Source: an uncultured Polaribacter sp.
Lineage (GTDB): Bacteria; Bacteroidota; Bacteroidia; Flavobacteriales; Flavobacteriaceae
Length of the DNA: 64,000 bases
Assembly (NCBI GenBank): GCA_943788045.1
Contig: CALSOT010000006.1
Location: forward strand, 62,001 to 126,000
Direction: 5' to 3'
This document shows, in pieces, positions 45,003 to 55,739 of this stretch (position 1 is its first letter; every line of letters starts with the position of its first letter). The notes under the pieces were generated by a model. That model was given only the letters and a program-made list of their open reading frames with translations, had not been told where the DNA came from and ran no database searches. Made by a program: the position numbers and the translations under genes.

Positions 45003-46577
45003 GTGTATTTAAAAAAGATATTGATGTTAATTTTTTTTATGATGACCCTGGTGGGTTTCAGTCAAAAAGATTCCAATCAAACTACTCGACCAAACATTGT
45101 ATTTATTTTCTCAGATGATCATGCAACCAATGCGATCTCTGCGTACGGTGGTATTTTTAAAGACATCGCTCCAACACCCAATATTGATCGCATTGCCAAT
45201 GAAGGAGCGTTGCTTAAAAACGCTTTGTGTACCAATGCAATTTGTGGCCCAAGTAGAGCAGCGATTCTAACAGGAAAATACAGTCATGTTAATGGGTATT
45301 TCAAAAACTACAAAGGAGGTGTTTTTAACAACCAACAATGGACCTATCCTCAATCATTACAAGCTTCTGGATATCAAACTGCACTCATTGGGAAATGGCA
45401 TTTAGTCTCAGAGCCTATTGGGTTTGATTATTATAAATACCATATTTCAAAAGGTGAACAAGGTCTTTATTGGGATCCGGTTTATAATGATAATGGAAAA
45501 AAAATTAAGGAAAAGGGTTATGCTACAAATTTAACCACTGATTTTGCGATGGATTGGCTCAATGAAAGAAATCCAAATCAGCCCTTTTGTTTGATGCTAC
45601 AATACAAAGCACCTCACAGGCAATGGGCACCCGATACTAAGTACGAAGATTTATGGGAAAACCAAGAAATGCCAACTCCTTCCAACTTTAATGACACCTA
45701 TCAAGATAGGGAACTGACGGCTGGAAATACCGAAATGACAATGGATTACTTCAGCAGACGAGACATGAAAATGACTCCTCCAGATTCTCTTTTAAAAAAA
45801 GCACGTAACAAATGGTTACAATATGGTTTTAAACCGGGTGAAGTTGTTACTCCTGTAAAAGGGTTAAATAGGGAAGAAACACGTCAATGGAAGTATCAAA
45901 AATATATTAAAGACTACCTAGCTACCATTAGATCTGTAGATGATAATATTGGGCGCGTTTTGGAGTATTTAAAAGTAAATGGGTTAGAAGAAAACACCAT
46001 TGTTATTTATGCGTCAGACCAAGGATTTTTTCTAGGAGAGCATGGATTCTTTGATAAACGTTTTATGTATGAAGAAGCATTACATATGCCATTTATTATT
46101 CGTTATCCAGGAAAAATAAAACCAAGAACAGTTGTAAATGATATAATTACAAATATTGATTTTGCACCAACTTTATTAGAAATGGCAGGTGTTTCTGTTC
46201 CTGAAGCGGTTCAAGGAAAAAGTTTTTTTAATAATCTTAAAGGAAAAACTTCAAAAGATTGGAGACAATCAATGTATTACCATTATTACGAATATCCTTT
46301 TTACCATCGTGTCCAACCGCATTATGGAATAAGAAATCAACGCTATAAATTAATCCATTTTTATTATGATGTAGATATTTGGGAATTTTATGATCTTCAA
46401 AATGATTCGTCCGAAATAAATAATCTAATAAATTCTGAAACGCATACTGAAATCATTGATAGTTTGAAAACTGAATTATATCGTTTGAAGGAAGAGTACG
46501 GTAATACTATGTCATTGAGTGAATTAAGAAATATTTCCGATACTGATTTTGGAGGATTAGAATCTAATAAAAAATAG
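45003..46577 (+). CDS. S1-family sulfatase, close paralogue of the 57847 sulfatase
   Basis: 524 residues from a GTG start at 45003 (MYLKKILMLIFF signal peptide; an internal ATG at 45024 would remove the positive charges). The signature is NAICGPSRAAILTGKYS with cysteine C81. Metal sites are FSDDHATNA and ASDQGFFLGEHGFFDKRFMY. The C-terminal block YYHYYEYPFYHRVQPHYGIR resembles N-acetylglucosamine-6-sulfatase-type (S1_11-like) enzymes, suggesting 6-O-sulfate removal; this is from memory. It lies 22 bp after a terminator. Confidence 0.92.
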   Translation: MYLKKILMLIFFMMTLVGFSQKDSNQTTRPNIVFIFSDDHATNAISAYGGIFKDIAPTPNIDRIANEGALLKNALCTNAICGPSRAAILTGKYSHVNGYFKNYKGGVFNNQQWTYPQSLQASGYQTALIGKWHLVSEPIGFDYYKYHISKGEQGLYWDPVYNDNGKKIKEKGYATNLTTDFAMDWLNERNPNQPFCLMLQYKAPHRQWAPDTKYEDLWENQEMPTPSNFNDTYQDRELTAGNTEMTMDYFSRRDMKMTPPDSLLKKARNKWLQYGFKPGEVVTPVKGLNREETRQWKYQKYIKDYLATIRSVDDNIGRVLEYLKVNGLEENTIVIYASDQGFFLGEHGFFDKRFMYEEALHMPFIIRYPGKIKPRTVVNDIITNIDFAPTLLEMAGVSVPEAVQGKSFFNNLKGKTSKDWRQSMYYHYYEYPFYHRVQPHYGIRNQRYKLIHFYYDVDIWEFYDLQNDSSEINNLINSETHTEIIDSLKTELYRLKEEYGNTMSLSELRNISDTDFGGLESNKK

Positions 46578-46582
46578 ATCCT

Positions 46583-46723
46583 ATGTTAAACACAAAAGAA
46601 CAAAAAGAATTATTTAATAAAATAATGAAGCAGATCGACAAGAATAATAAAAAAAGTATTCAAAACAATAATGAAACGGCTGATACCAATTCACATAAAA
46701 TGAATAATCAATTAAAATATTGA
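46583..46723 (+). CDS. Very small ORF, hypothetical
   Basis: 46 residues from ATG 46583, 5 bp after the sulfatase stop. The composition is dominated by N, K and Q (KQIDKNNKKSIQNNNETADT) with no signal peptide. It could be a real small protein translationally coupled to the sulfatase, or merely AT-rich spacer sequence. No family recognised. Confidence 0.25.
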   Translation: MLNTKEQKELFNKIMKQIDKNNKKSIQNNNETADTNSHKMNNQLKY

Positions 46724-46766
46724 TGTATTGTTGCAATAGAATTTAGTATAGCAATATTTAAAAATA

Positions 46767-49034
46767 ATGATTAATACCAAAAATCTTAAATCTATATTAT
46801 TTTTTTTATGCAGCAATCTTTTATTAGCTCAAGATTATTATTGGACAGGTGAAGGGCAGGATCAAGATTTTTTTAATGAAAAAAACTGGATAAATCCTAG
46901 TACTAATGAACCTCCAGAAAATGGAAGTATAGAACCTTCACAGCCCATAAACTTCGATCTCCTACTCTCATGTGAAGCCAGCACAATTTCTTCAGAAGAA
47001 ACTGATATAATTTCTCAAACTCCCGTTTTATTTAGTGAAGTACCTAATAATGATAATTGGTCTCATTTTTACAGAGCTACATCACTGAATGATGGAAATA
47101 ATGGCACTGAGCAAACCCTTGTTATTAATGTTACAGGTTTGCCTACTTTAGGTGCAAACTTTCGAGTATTAAAAACTGTGGCAAATGGACAATGGGCAAT
47201 TGGCAATACGCAATCACTAAATATAGGTATCAACACAATTACTGTAAATGAAGTTAGTTTTGACAGGGCAGTTAAAATTCAATTTAGTAGTGGTGATGTA
47301 ACTTTTAATGAACTATTTATAAATGGAAGTTCTATATATTCAGCGCCAAGTGAGCCAATAGTTTTTGAGCCTTCCAAAACATTACACATTACTGATGGAT
47401 CTCTTAATATCTCCAGTTTTTCAGGAGGAAATTTAATATTAAACGAAAATTCATATGTGCATATAAATAATTCAGATCCCCTATTAAATAATGCTAAAGT
47501 TTATTTGAATTCACCTCTGAGCTGGTTACGTTTGGATAATGTAAATCCAAATGAAGTTAATGATAAATATGTTTCACAGTTGTTTGTTTCTGACACCAAT
47601 GCAGAATATCCGACAACTATTCGCTTGGATAATTACTATAACAATGGAACTATTATTAGGTCTCAAAGTCTCGATACTGCCCCTTTAACCATATACTCGA
47701 ATGAAGATATTTCAGGTACCGAAGCAGAGATTGTAGTTAATAAAGTATACAATGGTTCCGTTATCCCGAATCAAATGAATAATAACATTCATTCTTTTTA
47801 CTTAAAAAGAGGTTATATGCTGACTTTAGCTGTGAATAATGACGGTACTGGAAAAAGTAAAGTTTTTATTGCTTCGGAGGAGGATTTAGAAATACATACT
47901 TTGTCTAATTTTTTTCAAGAGGGAATCTCGTTTATAAGAGTAATACCGTGGAATTGGGTGTCTAAAAAAGGCACAGGTGGTGATATTACAGGTATGGACA
48001 ACACCTGGTTTTACAGATGGAACAATCAATGGATTTCTGATCTTCAACGAGAATGCATTCCAATGGCTTGGGGGAGTACGAATGCAGATGATGACAACGA
48101 TATTAATCTATATCAATCTAAATACAAGACCACACATGTTTTAGGATTTAACGAGCCCGATGATTGTGAAGGCCAATCTGGGCAATACAATGATCTATGC
48201 ACAGTTAGCACTGCCTTGGAACTTTATGAAAACTTAATGAAAACCGGATTACGTCTAGTTTCACCTGCTTGCAGACAAAATGCAGTATTTAATTGGTTAG
48301 ATTTATTTAACCAACAAGCTATTCAAAATGATATTAGAATTGATGTCATTGCTGTGCATTGGTATGATTGGGGAGGAAACCCTCAAAATTCGACAAATGC
48401 TGACCCAAATTCTATTTTTGATCGTTTTAAAATATATTTACAGAATGTGTATGACTTATATGGTTTACCTATCTGGATAACAGAATTTAATGGGAATAAA
48501 TACAGGTCTATTCAGACGAATCTTCAATTTATGGAGTTGGCTATTCCTTATCTTGAAAATCTAGATTATGTTGAGCGATACGCCTGGTTTGAACCACATA
48601 ATATCGATAATCCTAAAGATCCTGGTAATGGTGAATTTTTTGATGAGGCTATGAATCTTACTGATATTGGAATGTTTTATAAAAATCAAACATCAGCGCC
48701 ATCTATGCCAGATTCTTATTACACAGCGCAAAATAATTTGAATGATGAAATTATAGTTAATCAATTTACATATTCATGCACTCCCTTTAAAACTTTATCA
48801 ATTAATACTGGTATTGACAATAAAAATATAAGCTTAAAAGTTATTCCAAATCCAGCAACCGACAAAATAAAAATATTGTTTTCGGAGCCTATAAAATCGA
48901 TTAAACTTTACAGCATGAATGGATCATTGATAAAAAGACAGTTATTAAATGGATATATTGATGTATCTGACTTAAAAAGAGGAGTTTATATTTTAAGTTT
49001 AAATAATTACCACTTTAAATTATTAAAACAATAA
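46767..49034 (+). CDS. GH128-like (Asl1-type) glycoside hydrolase with T9SS domain
   Basis: 755 residues. The signal peptide is about 1-22. Residues 85-192 are the shared beta module. Residues about 205-375 are a beta-sandwich of unknown family. The catalytic TIM barrel covers about 385-660, with the acid/base in LGFNEPDD (E463), HWYDWG near 531 and the nucleophile in PIWITEFNG (E573), as in GH128/Asl1 glycosyl hydrolases, which include endo-beta-1,3-glucanases. The T9SS sorting domain ends the protein (VIPNPATDKIKILFSEPIKS). Substrate specificity cannot be read from sequence. Confidence 0.85.
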   Translation: MINTKNLKSILFFLCSNLLLAQDYYWTGEGQDQDFFNEKNWINPSTNEPPENGSIEPSQPINFDLLLSCEASTISSEETDIISQTPVLFSEVPNNDNWSHFYRATSLNDGNNGTEQTLVINVTGLPTLGANFRVLKTVANGQWAIGNTQSLNIGINTITVNEVSFDRAVKIQFSSGDVTFNELFINGSSIYSAPSEPIVFEPSKTLHITDGSLNISSFSGGNLILNENSYVHINNSDPLLNNAKVYLNSPLSWLRLDNVNPNEVNDKYVSQLFVSDTNAEYPTTIRLDNYYNNGTIIRSQSLDTAPLTIYSNEDISGTEAEIVVNKVYNGSVIPNQMNNNIHSFYLKRGYMLTLAVNNDGTGKSKVFIASEEDLEIHTLSNFFQEGISFIRVIPWNWVSKKGTGGDITGMDNTWFYRWNNQWISDLQRECIPMAWGSTNADDDNDINLYQSKYKTTHVLGFNEPDDCEGQSGQYNDLCTVSTALELYENLMKTGLRLVSPACRQNAVFNWLDLFNQQAIQNDIRIDVIAVHWYDWGGNPQNSTNADPNSIFDRFKIYLQNVYDLYGLPIWITEFNGNKYRSIQTNLQFMELAIPYLENLDYVERYAWFEPHNIDNPKDPGNGEFFDEAMNLTDIGMFYKNQTSAPSMPDSYYTAQNNLNDEIIVNQFTYSCTPFKTLSINTGIDNKNISLKVIPNPATDKIKILFSEPIKSIKLYSMNGSLIKRQLLNGYIDVSDLKRGVYILSLNNYHFKLLKQ

Positions 49035-49253
49035 ACTGAATAGAATGCTATTTCATGAAATTAAAAAAATTATTCTTTCGAAGATAAAAATCAGGATATA
49101 AATTTCATAATTCAAACAGAACAAATGCCATTTAAAAAACGAATTATTAAACGAGAATTTAAAAATAGTCTTGGTGTTTTACTTTAAAAATAAATCATTT
49201 TTTTAAAGCTGCTATTTATTGGATTGGGGAAATAGCTCATTTGAATGATATAT

Positions 49254-52200
49254 CTAAGAGCCATTTCTCTTGAAATTAGAAAAATAATTAGTTGGTGTAC
49301 AACCAAAGTGCTTTTTAAAGCAGGTTCTAAAATATTTTGGGTCAGAAAACCCTACCAAATAGATTATTTCGGTTATTGAATATTTTCCAGATTCAATAAG
49401 ATTTGCTGCCTTATTGAGGCGGTTTGTTCTAATAAATTCTGATGTGGATTGTCCTGTTATTGATTTAAGTTTTGAAAAAAGTGACGACCTACTCATTCCT
49501 ATTTCTAAAGCAAATTTCTCAACAGAAAATTCTGTATTATCAATATTTTTCTTAATTATATTCATCGATTTTTCTATGAATTTTTGATCCAATTTGTTAG
49601 ATAATTCTTTCCAAGACTTAGAGCTCGAATTCGTTCTAAATTTCTGAATCCATAGCTGTTTAGTGCGTAAAATATTTTCTAATCTTAACTTTAAAACTTC
49701 AATGTTAAAAGGTTTCAAGATAAACTCATCAGCTCCAGTTTCCAATCCCTCTTTTTCGTTTTCTAATCCAACTTTTGCAGTTAAAATAATTATTGGAATG
49801 TGACTTGTGGTAATATCAGTTTTTAATTTTTTACACATTTCAATCCCATTCATTTCTGGCATCATCAGGTCGCTTATGATGATATTAGGAATATTTTTAA
49901 TTGCCTTCTTTAAACCTTCTTTACCATTTTTTGCAGTTAATATTCTGTAGTCATCACTAAAAAATGATACCAAATAGTCTTGTAACTCTTTATTATCTTC
50001 TACGATCAAAAGTATTGGTGTTTCCTTTGTGTGTGATTTAAGACTCTTAACAGATTTTTTGGGAAGCATTTGGTTTTCCCTAATAACATCTACTCCAACT
50101 TTAGTGTATTTGAAATCATATTTTAGAGGCTGTAATTCTATAATCGAATTATTAGAGTAAGCTGTTTTAGAAATAGGTATAGTAACAGTGCATGTGGTAC
50201 CTTTGTGAAACTCACTCTCAATATTTATTTCCCCTTTGTGCACTTCTACTAAATGCTTTATATAGGCCAGTCCTAAACCTGAACCCACATTAATCGAGTT
50301 ATTTTCTTTTCTTGTTTGATAGAATCGATCGAATATACTCGCTAATTCCTCTTTAGGTATTCCTATTCCAAAATCAATTACTTTGATAATGGCATAGTCT
50401 AAATTATTTACAGTTTCATTTTCAAGAATTACTGTAATACTCTTTCCTTTTGGAGTAAATTTAAAGGCGTTAGACAATAAATTATATAATATTTTTTCAA
50501 TTTTATCATTATCAAACCATGCATTTAGTTCCTTTTTTGGTGATAAAAATAAAAACTTAATATCTTTTTCTAACGCAATATCTTCAAATGCGGCGAAAAC
50601 TTCTCCAACAAAGGATACAAGATCATTATTTTGAACAATTAAATTTAAATTTCCAGTTTCCGCTTTTCTAAAATCTAAAAGTTGATTAATTAGCTTAAGA
50701 AGTCTATTGGAATTTTTATACATTATCAAATTTAACTTCGGAACATCTTTAGTATTGACCTGCCCATTCATAATTTGACTCAAGGGACCAACAATTAGAG
50801 TTAGAGGTGTTCTTAACTCATGTGATATATTAGTAAAAAATTGAAGCTTCATCCTGTTCATTTCTTCAGAATTTTCATGAATAGCGCTCTCTATATCCAG
50901 TTTACTCTTTAAACGGATCTGATTTAAACGAATTTTAACAAAGCTGTATATAATAGCAATGGTCAACAATGAAAAAAGCAAAATAGCTAGGGTATTTAAA
51001 TACCAAGGTTTATTTATAACAACCGATATTTCTTTTGGTTCATCAGTCCACACACCTACACTGTTAGAACCATAAACTTTAAATATATAATCTCCTGGCG
51101 GTACATTGGTATAAGATGCAAACCGTCGTTCATTTCCTTTGGAGTATTGCCATCTCTCATCAAACCCCTCTAGTTTATATTTATATTGATTTTTTTCAGG
51201 ATTGGAAAAATGCAAACTTGAAAACACAAATTCCATAGAATTAAGATTATATGGCAATTCAATTGTTTTGGTTTTATTAATACTGTTTTCTAAAATCACT
51301 TTCCCATTTCTTTTGTCTAACGGACGAATAACTTCATTAAAAAGTTTAAAATCAGAAATAACTAATTGTGGTTTTATTTCATTCACAGAAAGCTTTTCTG
51401 GTTGAAAAAAAGTAATTCCATTTATACCACCACAAAGCATCATCCCAGAGTTAGTAAATAGCATGGCGTTGTCCTTAAACTCACTAACATTAATTCCATC
51501 TTGGTTTTCGAAATAGGTAATCTCTCCCGTTTTAGGATTCAATTTAGAAATTTCCCTTACGTGTAACATCCATATGTTGCCTTGTTTGTCTTCCTTTATT
51601 TGATAAACAACATCACTTGGAAGCCCTTCCTTTGTTGTATAGTGTTTAAAATTTAATGTGCTATTTAAAATTTCAATTTGGTTCAAGCCTCCACCAAATG
51701 TACCAACATATAAATGGCCGTCACTAGCTTGAAAAGCATCCAAAACATAATTGTTGCTTAAACTATTTTTATTCTCAGGATCGTGCAGATAACTCGTAAA
51801 GGTAACATCTCCAATAGCATCTTGTTTTAGCTTATTTAATCCTCTGATGGTTCCTACCCAAATATCGCCATTAGAATCTTCAAGTATATCTCGAACGAAA
51901 TTGTTGGATAAGCTATTTGTGTCGTTTATTTTATTTTGATAATTAACAGACGTGTAAGTTTTGTTTTGTTTATCAAAACTAATTTTAGCTATACCTTTCT
52001 TCCAATAACCAACCCAAATATTTGCCATTCTATCTTCTTCAATCGCAAAGACTGGACTTTTAATAAGTTTACCCTGTTCATCTCGAATATCATTAAACTT
52101 CTGAATTTCAAATATTTCTGAATTATTTTTAAAACTTATTTTACTTAAACCTGTTTTTGAGCCCACCCAAATATTGTCCTTGTGGTCATTTATCAATCTT

Positions 52201-53522
52201 TTAATTTCAAAAAAATCTTCATTATTAAATTGTTTATAAGCCTTTGTCAAATAATTATAGTCCAAAACTTTATTGGACATAATTGATAAATTGCGTTTAA
52301 TTTCTTTTTCTTTTAAGAGAGCTAAACCACCTTTACCTTGAGTCCCTATCCAAATATCTCCTTTAGAATTTTCGCACATTGTAAGAATGGGATGCTCATA
52401 AAAAAAGGGGAATTTCTTTTCAGATGTATTTGAAAATTCGTTAGAATTTAAAAATGAATTATTTTCTAAATCCATTTTGTATAATCCATGATTTAAGGTG
52501 CCTAACCATAGAATATTGGTGTTATCAATCATTAATTGTTGGGCTTGCTGTATCGCAATCTCTTTTCTATTTACTGAATTTAAATTAAGTTTTTCTCCTG
52601 TTTGGGTATCATAGCTTAACAATGTCCCGTTACCTGCAACCCAAATTTGCTTTTCTTTATCTATAGCAATGGCTAATTTCTTGAAATTTTGTTCTGAAAA
52701 CCCTGAACTATTATCCGAAAGACTTATTAGCTTCCGATCAATAACCTGAAGTTTATTGTTTAATTGAATTTTTAGAAGTTGTAATCTATTGCTTATTACC
52801 CAAATTGTATTCTTGGGGTACTCAATAAAATTTAAAGGATAACTCGAGTCAAATTCAAATGCATTAATATCTGTGCTTTGAATTTTAATTTCTGGCACAT
52901 TTGTGATTTCATTTATCTCTGCTAAATGCAATTTTATGTTATTTTCAGGAGTAAAAAACCAGTGGTTACCATCTACTGCAGGAATAATATTTTTAATTCG
53001 TAAGCTAAAGTTATTTGAGACACTCATTACGTCTTCAAATAGTAAGCTGCCATCAACGGCAACTCGAAAAAATTTAATACCCTTAAAAGTTTTAATAAAA
53101 AAAACTCCAGATTTAGATTGATAAATATGGTCTATTTCACTTGCGTAATCAGGGGCCTTGGGATCATCAAAGTACACCTCTACTTTCCCTGTTCTTGGGT
53201 CAATTCTGTTTAATCCAGCATTTGTAGTTCCTGCCCATATATATCCATCTTTGTCCTCAAAAAGACTGATAATAATATTGCTACTAAGACTATTAACTTC
53301 ATTTAAAAATTTGTAATGAACCATCGAATAGCCATCATATTTATTAATACCGTTGTAAGTACCTACCCAGATAAAACCATTACTATCTTGAATGATACTT
53401 TTTACAGTATTTTGCGAGAGCCCTTCAGTCCCTGAGATTTTGTTTAATTGCAATTGAGACTGCAGAGAAACACAACTACATAAGCTGATTATAAAAATAA
53501 TTTGTTTACATAAATTAGACAT
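49254..53522 (-). CDS. Hybrid two-component system regulator (HTCS), second of the locus
   Basis: 1,422 residues. The signal peptide (about 1-20) is followed by two reg_prop propellers (SIIQDSNGFIWVGTYNGINK and many repeats), a Y_Y_Y domain and a transmembrane helix near 840-865 (WYLNTLAILLFSLLTIAIIY). HisKA contains FFTNISHELRTPLTLIVGPL, and the ATPase contains NLLSNAFKFTPKGK and GSGLGLAYIKHLVEVHKG. The receiver contains IISDLMMPEMNG, and the AraC HTH contains GMSRSSLFSKLKSITGQSTS. It is transcribed towards the GH128-like gene. It probably senses a different fragment or regulates the right half of the locus. Confidence 0.95.
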   Translation of the reverse strand: MSNLCKQIIFIISLCSCVSLQSQLQLNKISGTEGLSQNTVKSIIQDSNGFIWVGTYNGINKYDGYSMVHYKFLNEVNSLSSNIIISLFEDKDGYIWAGTTNAGLNRIDPRTGKVEVYFDDPKAPDYASEIDHIYQSKSGVFFIKTFKGIKFFRVAVDGSLLFEDVMSVSNNFSLRIKNIIPAVDGNHWFFTPENNIKLHLAEINEITNVPEIKIQSTDINAFEFDSSYPLNFIEYPKNTIWVISNRLQLLKIQLNNKLQVIDRKLISLSDNSSGFSEQNFKKLAIAIDKEKQIWVAGNGTLLSYDTQTGEKLNLNSVNRKEIAIQQAQQLMIDNTNILWLGTLNHGLYKMDLENNSFLNSNEFSNTSEKKFPFFYEHPILTMCENSKGDIWIGTQGKGGLALLKEKEIKRNLSIMSNKVLDYNYLTKAYKQFNNEDFFEIKRLINDHKDNIWVGSKTGLSKISFKNNSEIFEIQKFNDIRDEQGKLIKSPVFAIEEDRMANIWVGYWKKGIAKISFDKQNKTYTSVNYQNKINDTNSLSNNFVRDILEDSNGDIWVGTIRGLNKLKQDAIGDVTFTSYLHDPENKNSLSNNYVLDAFQASDGHLYVGTFGGGLNQIEILNSTLNFKHYTTKEGLPSDVVYQIKEDKQGNIWMLHVREISKLNPKTGEITYFENQDGINVSEFKDNAMLFTNSGMMLCGGINGITFFQPEKLSVNEIKPQLVISDFKLFNEVIRPLDKRNGKVILENSINKTKTIELPYNLNSMEFVFSSLHFSNPEKNQYKYKLEGFDERWQYSKGNERRFASYTNVPPGDYIFKVYGSNSVGVWTDEPKEISVVINKPWYLNTLAILLFSLLTIAIIYSFVKIRLNQIRLKSKLDIESAIHENSEEMNRMKLQFFTNISHELRTPLTLIVGPLSQIMNGQVNTKDVPKLNLIMYKNSNRLLKLINQLLDFRKAETGNLNLIVQNNDLVSFVGEVFAAFEDIALEKDIKFLFLSPKKELNAWFDNDKIEKILYNLLSNAFKFTPKGKSITVILENETVNNLDYAIIKVIDFGIGIPKEELASIFDRFYQTRKENNSINVGSGLGLAYIKHLVEVHKGEINIESEFHKGTTCTVTIPISKTAYSNNSIIELQPLKYDFKYTKVGVDVIRENQMLPKKSVKSLKSHTKETPILLIVEDNKELQDYLVSFFSDDYRILTAKNGKEGLKKAIKNIPNIIISDLMMPEMNGIEMCKKLKTDITTSHIPIIILTAKVGLENEKEGLETGADEFILKPFNIEVLKLRLENILRTKQLWIQKFRTNSSSKSWKELSNKLDQKFIEKSMNIIKKNIDNTEFSVEKFALEIGMSRSSLFSKLKSITGQSTSEFIRTNRLNKAANLIESGKYSITEIIYLVGFSDPKYFRTCFKKHFGCTPTNYFSNFKRNGS

Positions 53523-53615
53523 TATGATCTCTAAATTTATCTGAATTATCGTTGAGTCAAAAATAAGAAAATAGCAAAATTTTTATTGTTTATACAATGA
53601 AAATGGTACCTAACA

Positions 53616-55670
53616 CTATTTTGCGATAATAATTTTTTTAGGTCTTAAAACTTTATTAGCGCTTGTTGTAATTTGCAATAAATACATTCCATTTGCAAAT
53701 TTATTCGTGTTTATCTTAAAATAATTTACTAACCCAGGACGATACTCCCCTACTACGCGGCCATCTAGATCAATTATTTTTATATTTTTTATATTTTTTT
53801 CTAAAGAAAGTAGCTTAACAATTACAAAATTTAAACTTGGATTGGGATATAAAGCCATTTTATTCTCAACCTCAACTTGAGCTATTGATAAACTTTCAGT
53901 ATCTGTGACAGTTGTTTTGAAATCATCAAAATAATATGTGTCAGCGTGTTTTCCGCACAAGACTTTCACTTGTATGGACGTTGTTGGTTCTGTTAAATCA
54001 AAAATATATTCATGTGAACTATATTCTGTTTGCAGATTTAAAACTGGTGATGTTAAATAGTTGATGGCACCGCTTGCATATATGGTTTTAATTTGAAATC
54101 TAAAACTGGCTAGATTATCAGATTTTGCAAAACAATTTAATACAATTGTTTTTCCATTTAAATCATTAGTAAATATATTATTTTCAAGTAGTACTTTATT
54201 ATACCCAGCATTAGTTTCAACAACTATTTTTGCTGCAGCATCCCCATTATAAGCGTCTGTTGGACCTGATTCTGATAATGTTGCCATAGACCCTGAAGAT
54301 ACATTTAAACTCCATTCAGTATTGTATCCACATTCGAAATCTGGATTGCGAATAATAGGATCTGGGTTAGGTCCGTAACACAACGGCCATGTTCCTGAAC
54401 TAAACAAAGCACTCTTCACATCCTCCACCCAAGTTGAGTTGTCCACAACTGTACTTTTGTTTGTGTTTTTTGGATCATAAGTATTTACTGAAAAATTATT
54501 AATATTAAAGTTTTCAGAAGAAGGACTATCTTTTCTTTTATGGATTGTTTTATTAGACTTTGGTCCAGAATCCCAAGCTGCAAATGAAAACCCTCTATTT
54601 ATCGCCTGCTCGGCTACAAATTTATGGTACTCTACTCTTGAGGCATTATCTGGCCCTCCATCAGCAAAACCAGTGGCATTGCCTGAAATAGCATTTAAAT
54701 CTCCTGTACTATAATTATATCCGCCAGTATTGTCGGCACCAAATTCTCCTAAAAAAACTGGAATATCGTTGGTTGAAGCCCATGCCAAAACTTCATCAAA
54801 CCTCGTAGTTAAGGTGTTTTTATCTGCATTTGTTCCCCAGGATATATTATCTCTAGAGTCTGCACTAGAACTTGTAAAATTAAAAGGTTGGTAATAATGG
54901 AAAGTTGCTATTAAATAACCATCGCTAGTAATAATGGAAGGTTCAATTTGCAAAGGCGCTTCATGTGAGGTCTGTGCGCCTCCTGTAACAATTACATTTC
55001 GAGTTGCATTACTTCCACCAGAAGTTCTTATAATAGCTAAAATATCAACATTAAGTGTGTCCATATCTGTCTTGCTCATATGAAAATAAGGCTCGTTAAT
55101 AACTTCAAACAATAAATTCTCGGAATGGTTTTTAAACCGGTTGGCTACCTGAGTCCATATAGCTCTAAATTTTTCATTATCAGCAGCTCTTTTTGCTGAA
55201 GTTGGGTATGTAAATTCTGATTCCCTAGAATCAAATGTGTAGATAAACTCAGATTTTAAAGTTGCTCCGTGAAAATCAATGATGGTTACAAGATCCTGAT
55301 TTAGTGACCAATTAACTATCTTTTCAATTCTATCAAGGTGCGCTGAGCTCACAACATAATCTGCTGATGTTCCTGTATAATTTACTGCAGTTCCAGTAGA
55401 ACTCGAATAACCAGAAGTATCGCCTGTAGTGCGAGTCCCAAAAAAGTCAATTGGAATTCGAACATTGGTAAAACCAGCAGCAGCAACATCTATAAAATAT
55501 TGTTCCTCAACAGCAGCGGCCCAGTTTCCCAATACAGGCGCACTATAAACGTTACCAAGGTTTATTCCTCTTCCCATTTGATAAACCATATCATATGGTG
55601 ATGTTTGAGCAATTAAGATATAAGGTATCAGATAAACTAGTAACAGTAATAATACTTTATTTTTCAACAT
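53616..55670 (-). CDS. GH5-family glycoside hydrolase with carbohydrate-binding and T9SS domains
   Basis: 684 residues from the ATG at 55670 (MLKNKVLLLL); the frame is open to 55700. After the signal peptide the GH5 barrel covers about 25-410: GRGINLGNVYSAP, GFTNVRIPIDFF, acid/base E193 in FEVINEPYF and nucleophile E309 in FLGEFGAD. A CBM-like jelly roll follows at about 450-600 (NPDFECGYNTEWSLNVSSGS), and a T9SS sorting domain at about 620-684. GH5 enzymes cleave beta-linked glucans or mannans; subfamily not assigned. It is the first gene downstream of a 55740-57510 pair on the same strand. Confidence 0.93.
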   Translation of the reverse strand: MLKNKVLLLLLVYLIPYILIAQTSPYDMVYQMGRGINLGNVYSAPVLGNWAAAVEEQYFIDVAAAGFTNVRIPIDFFGTRTTGDTSGYSSSTGTAVNYTGTSADYVVSSAHLDRIEKIVNWSLNQDLVTIIDFHGATLKSEFIYTFDSRESEFTYPTSAKRAADNEKFRAIWTQVANRFKNHSENLLFEVINEPYFHMSKTDMDTLNVDILAIIRTSGGSNATRNVIVTGGAQTSHEAPLQIEPSIITSDGYLIATFHYYQPFNFTSSSADSRDNISWGTNADKNTLTTRFDEVLAWASTNDIPVFLGEFGADNTGGYNYSTGDLNAISGNATGFADGGPDNASRVEYHKFVAEQAINRGFSFAAWDSGPKSNKTIHKRKDSPSSENFNINNFSVNTYDPKNTNKSTVVDNSTWVEDVKSALFSSGTWPLCYGPNPDPIIRNPDFECGYNTEWSLNVSSGSMATLSESGPTDAYNGDAAAKIVVETNAGYNKVLLENNIFTNDLNGKTIVLNCFAKSDNLASFRFQIKTIYASGAINYLTSPVLNLQTEYSSHEYIFDLTEPTTSIQVKVLCGKHADTYYFDDFKTTVTDTESLSIAQVEVENKMALYPNPSLNFVIVKLLSLEKNIKNIKIIDLDGRVVGEYRPGLVNYFKINTNKFANGMYLLQITTSANKVLRPKKIIIAK

Positions 55671-55739
55671 AAAATCGTTTTTTAAATAAAGCCAATACAT
55701 TTAATTTGGTTTTATTTAATATTTATTGAATTTATAATT

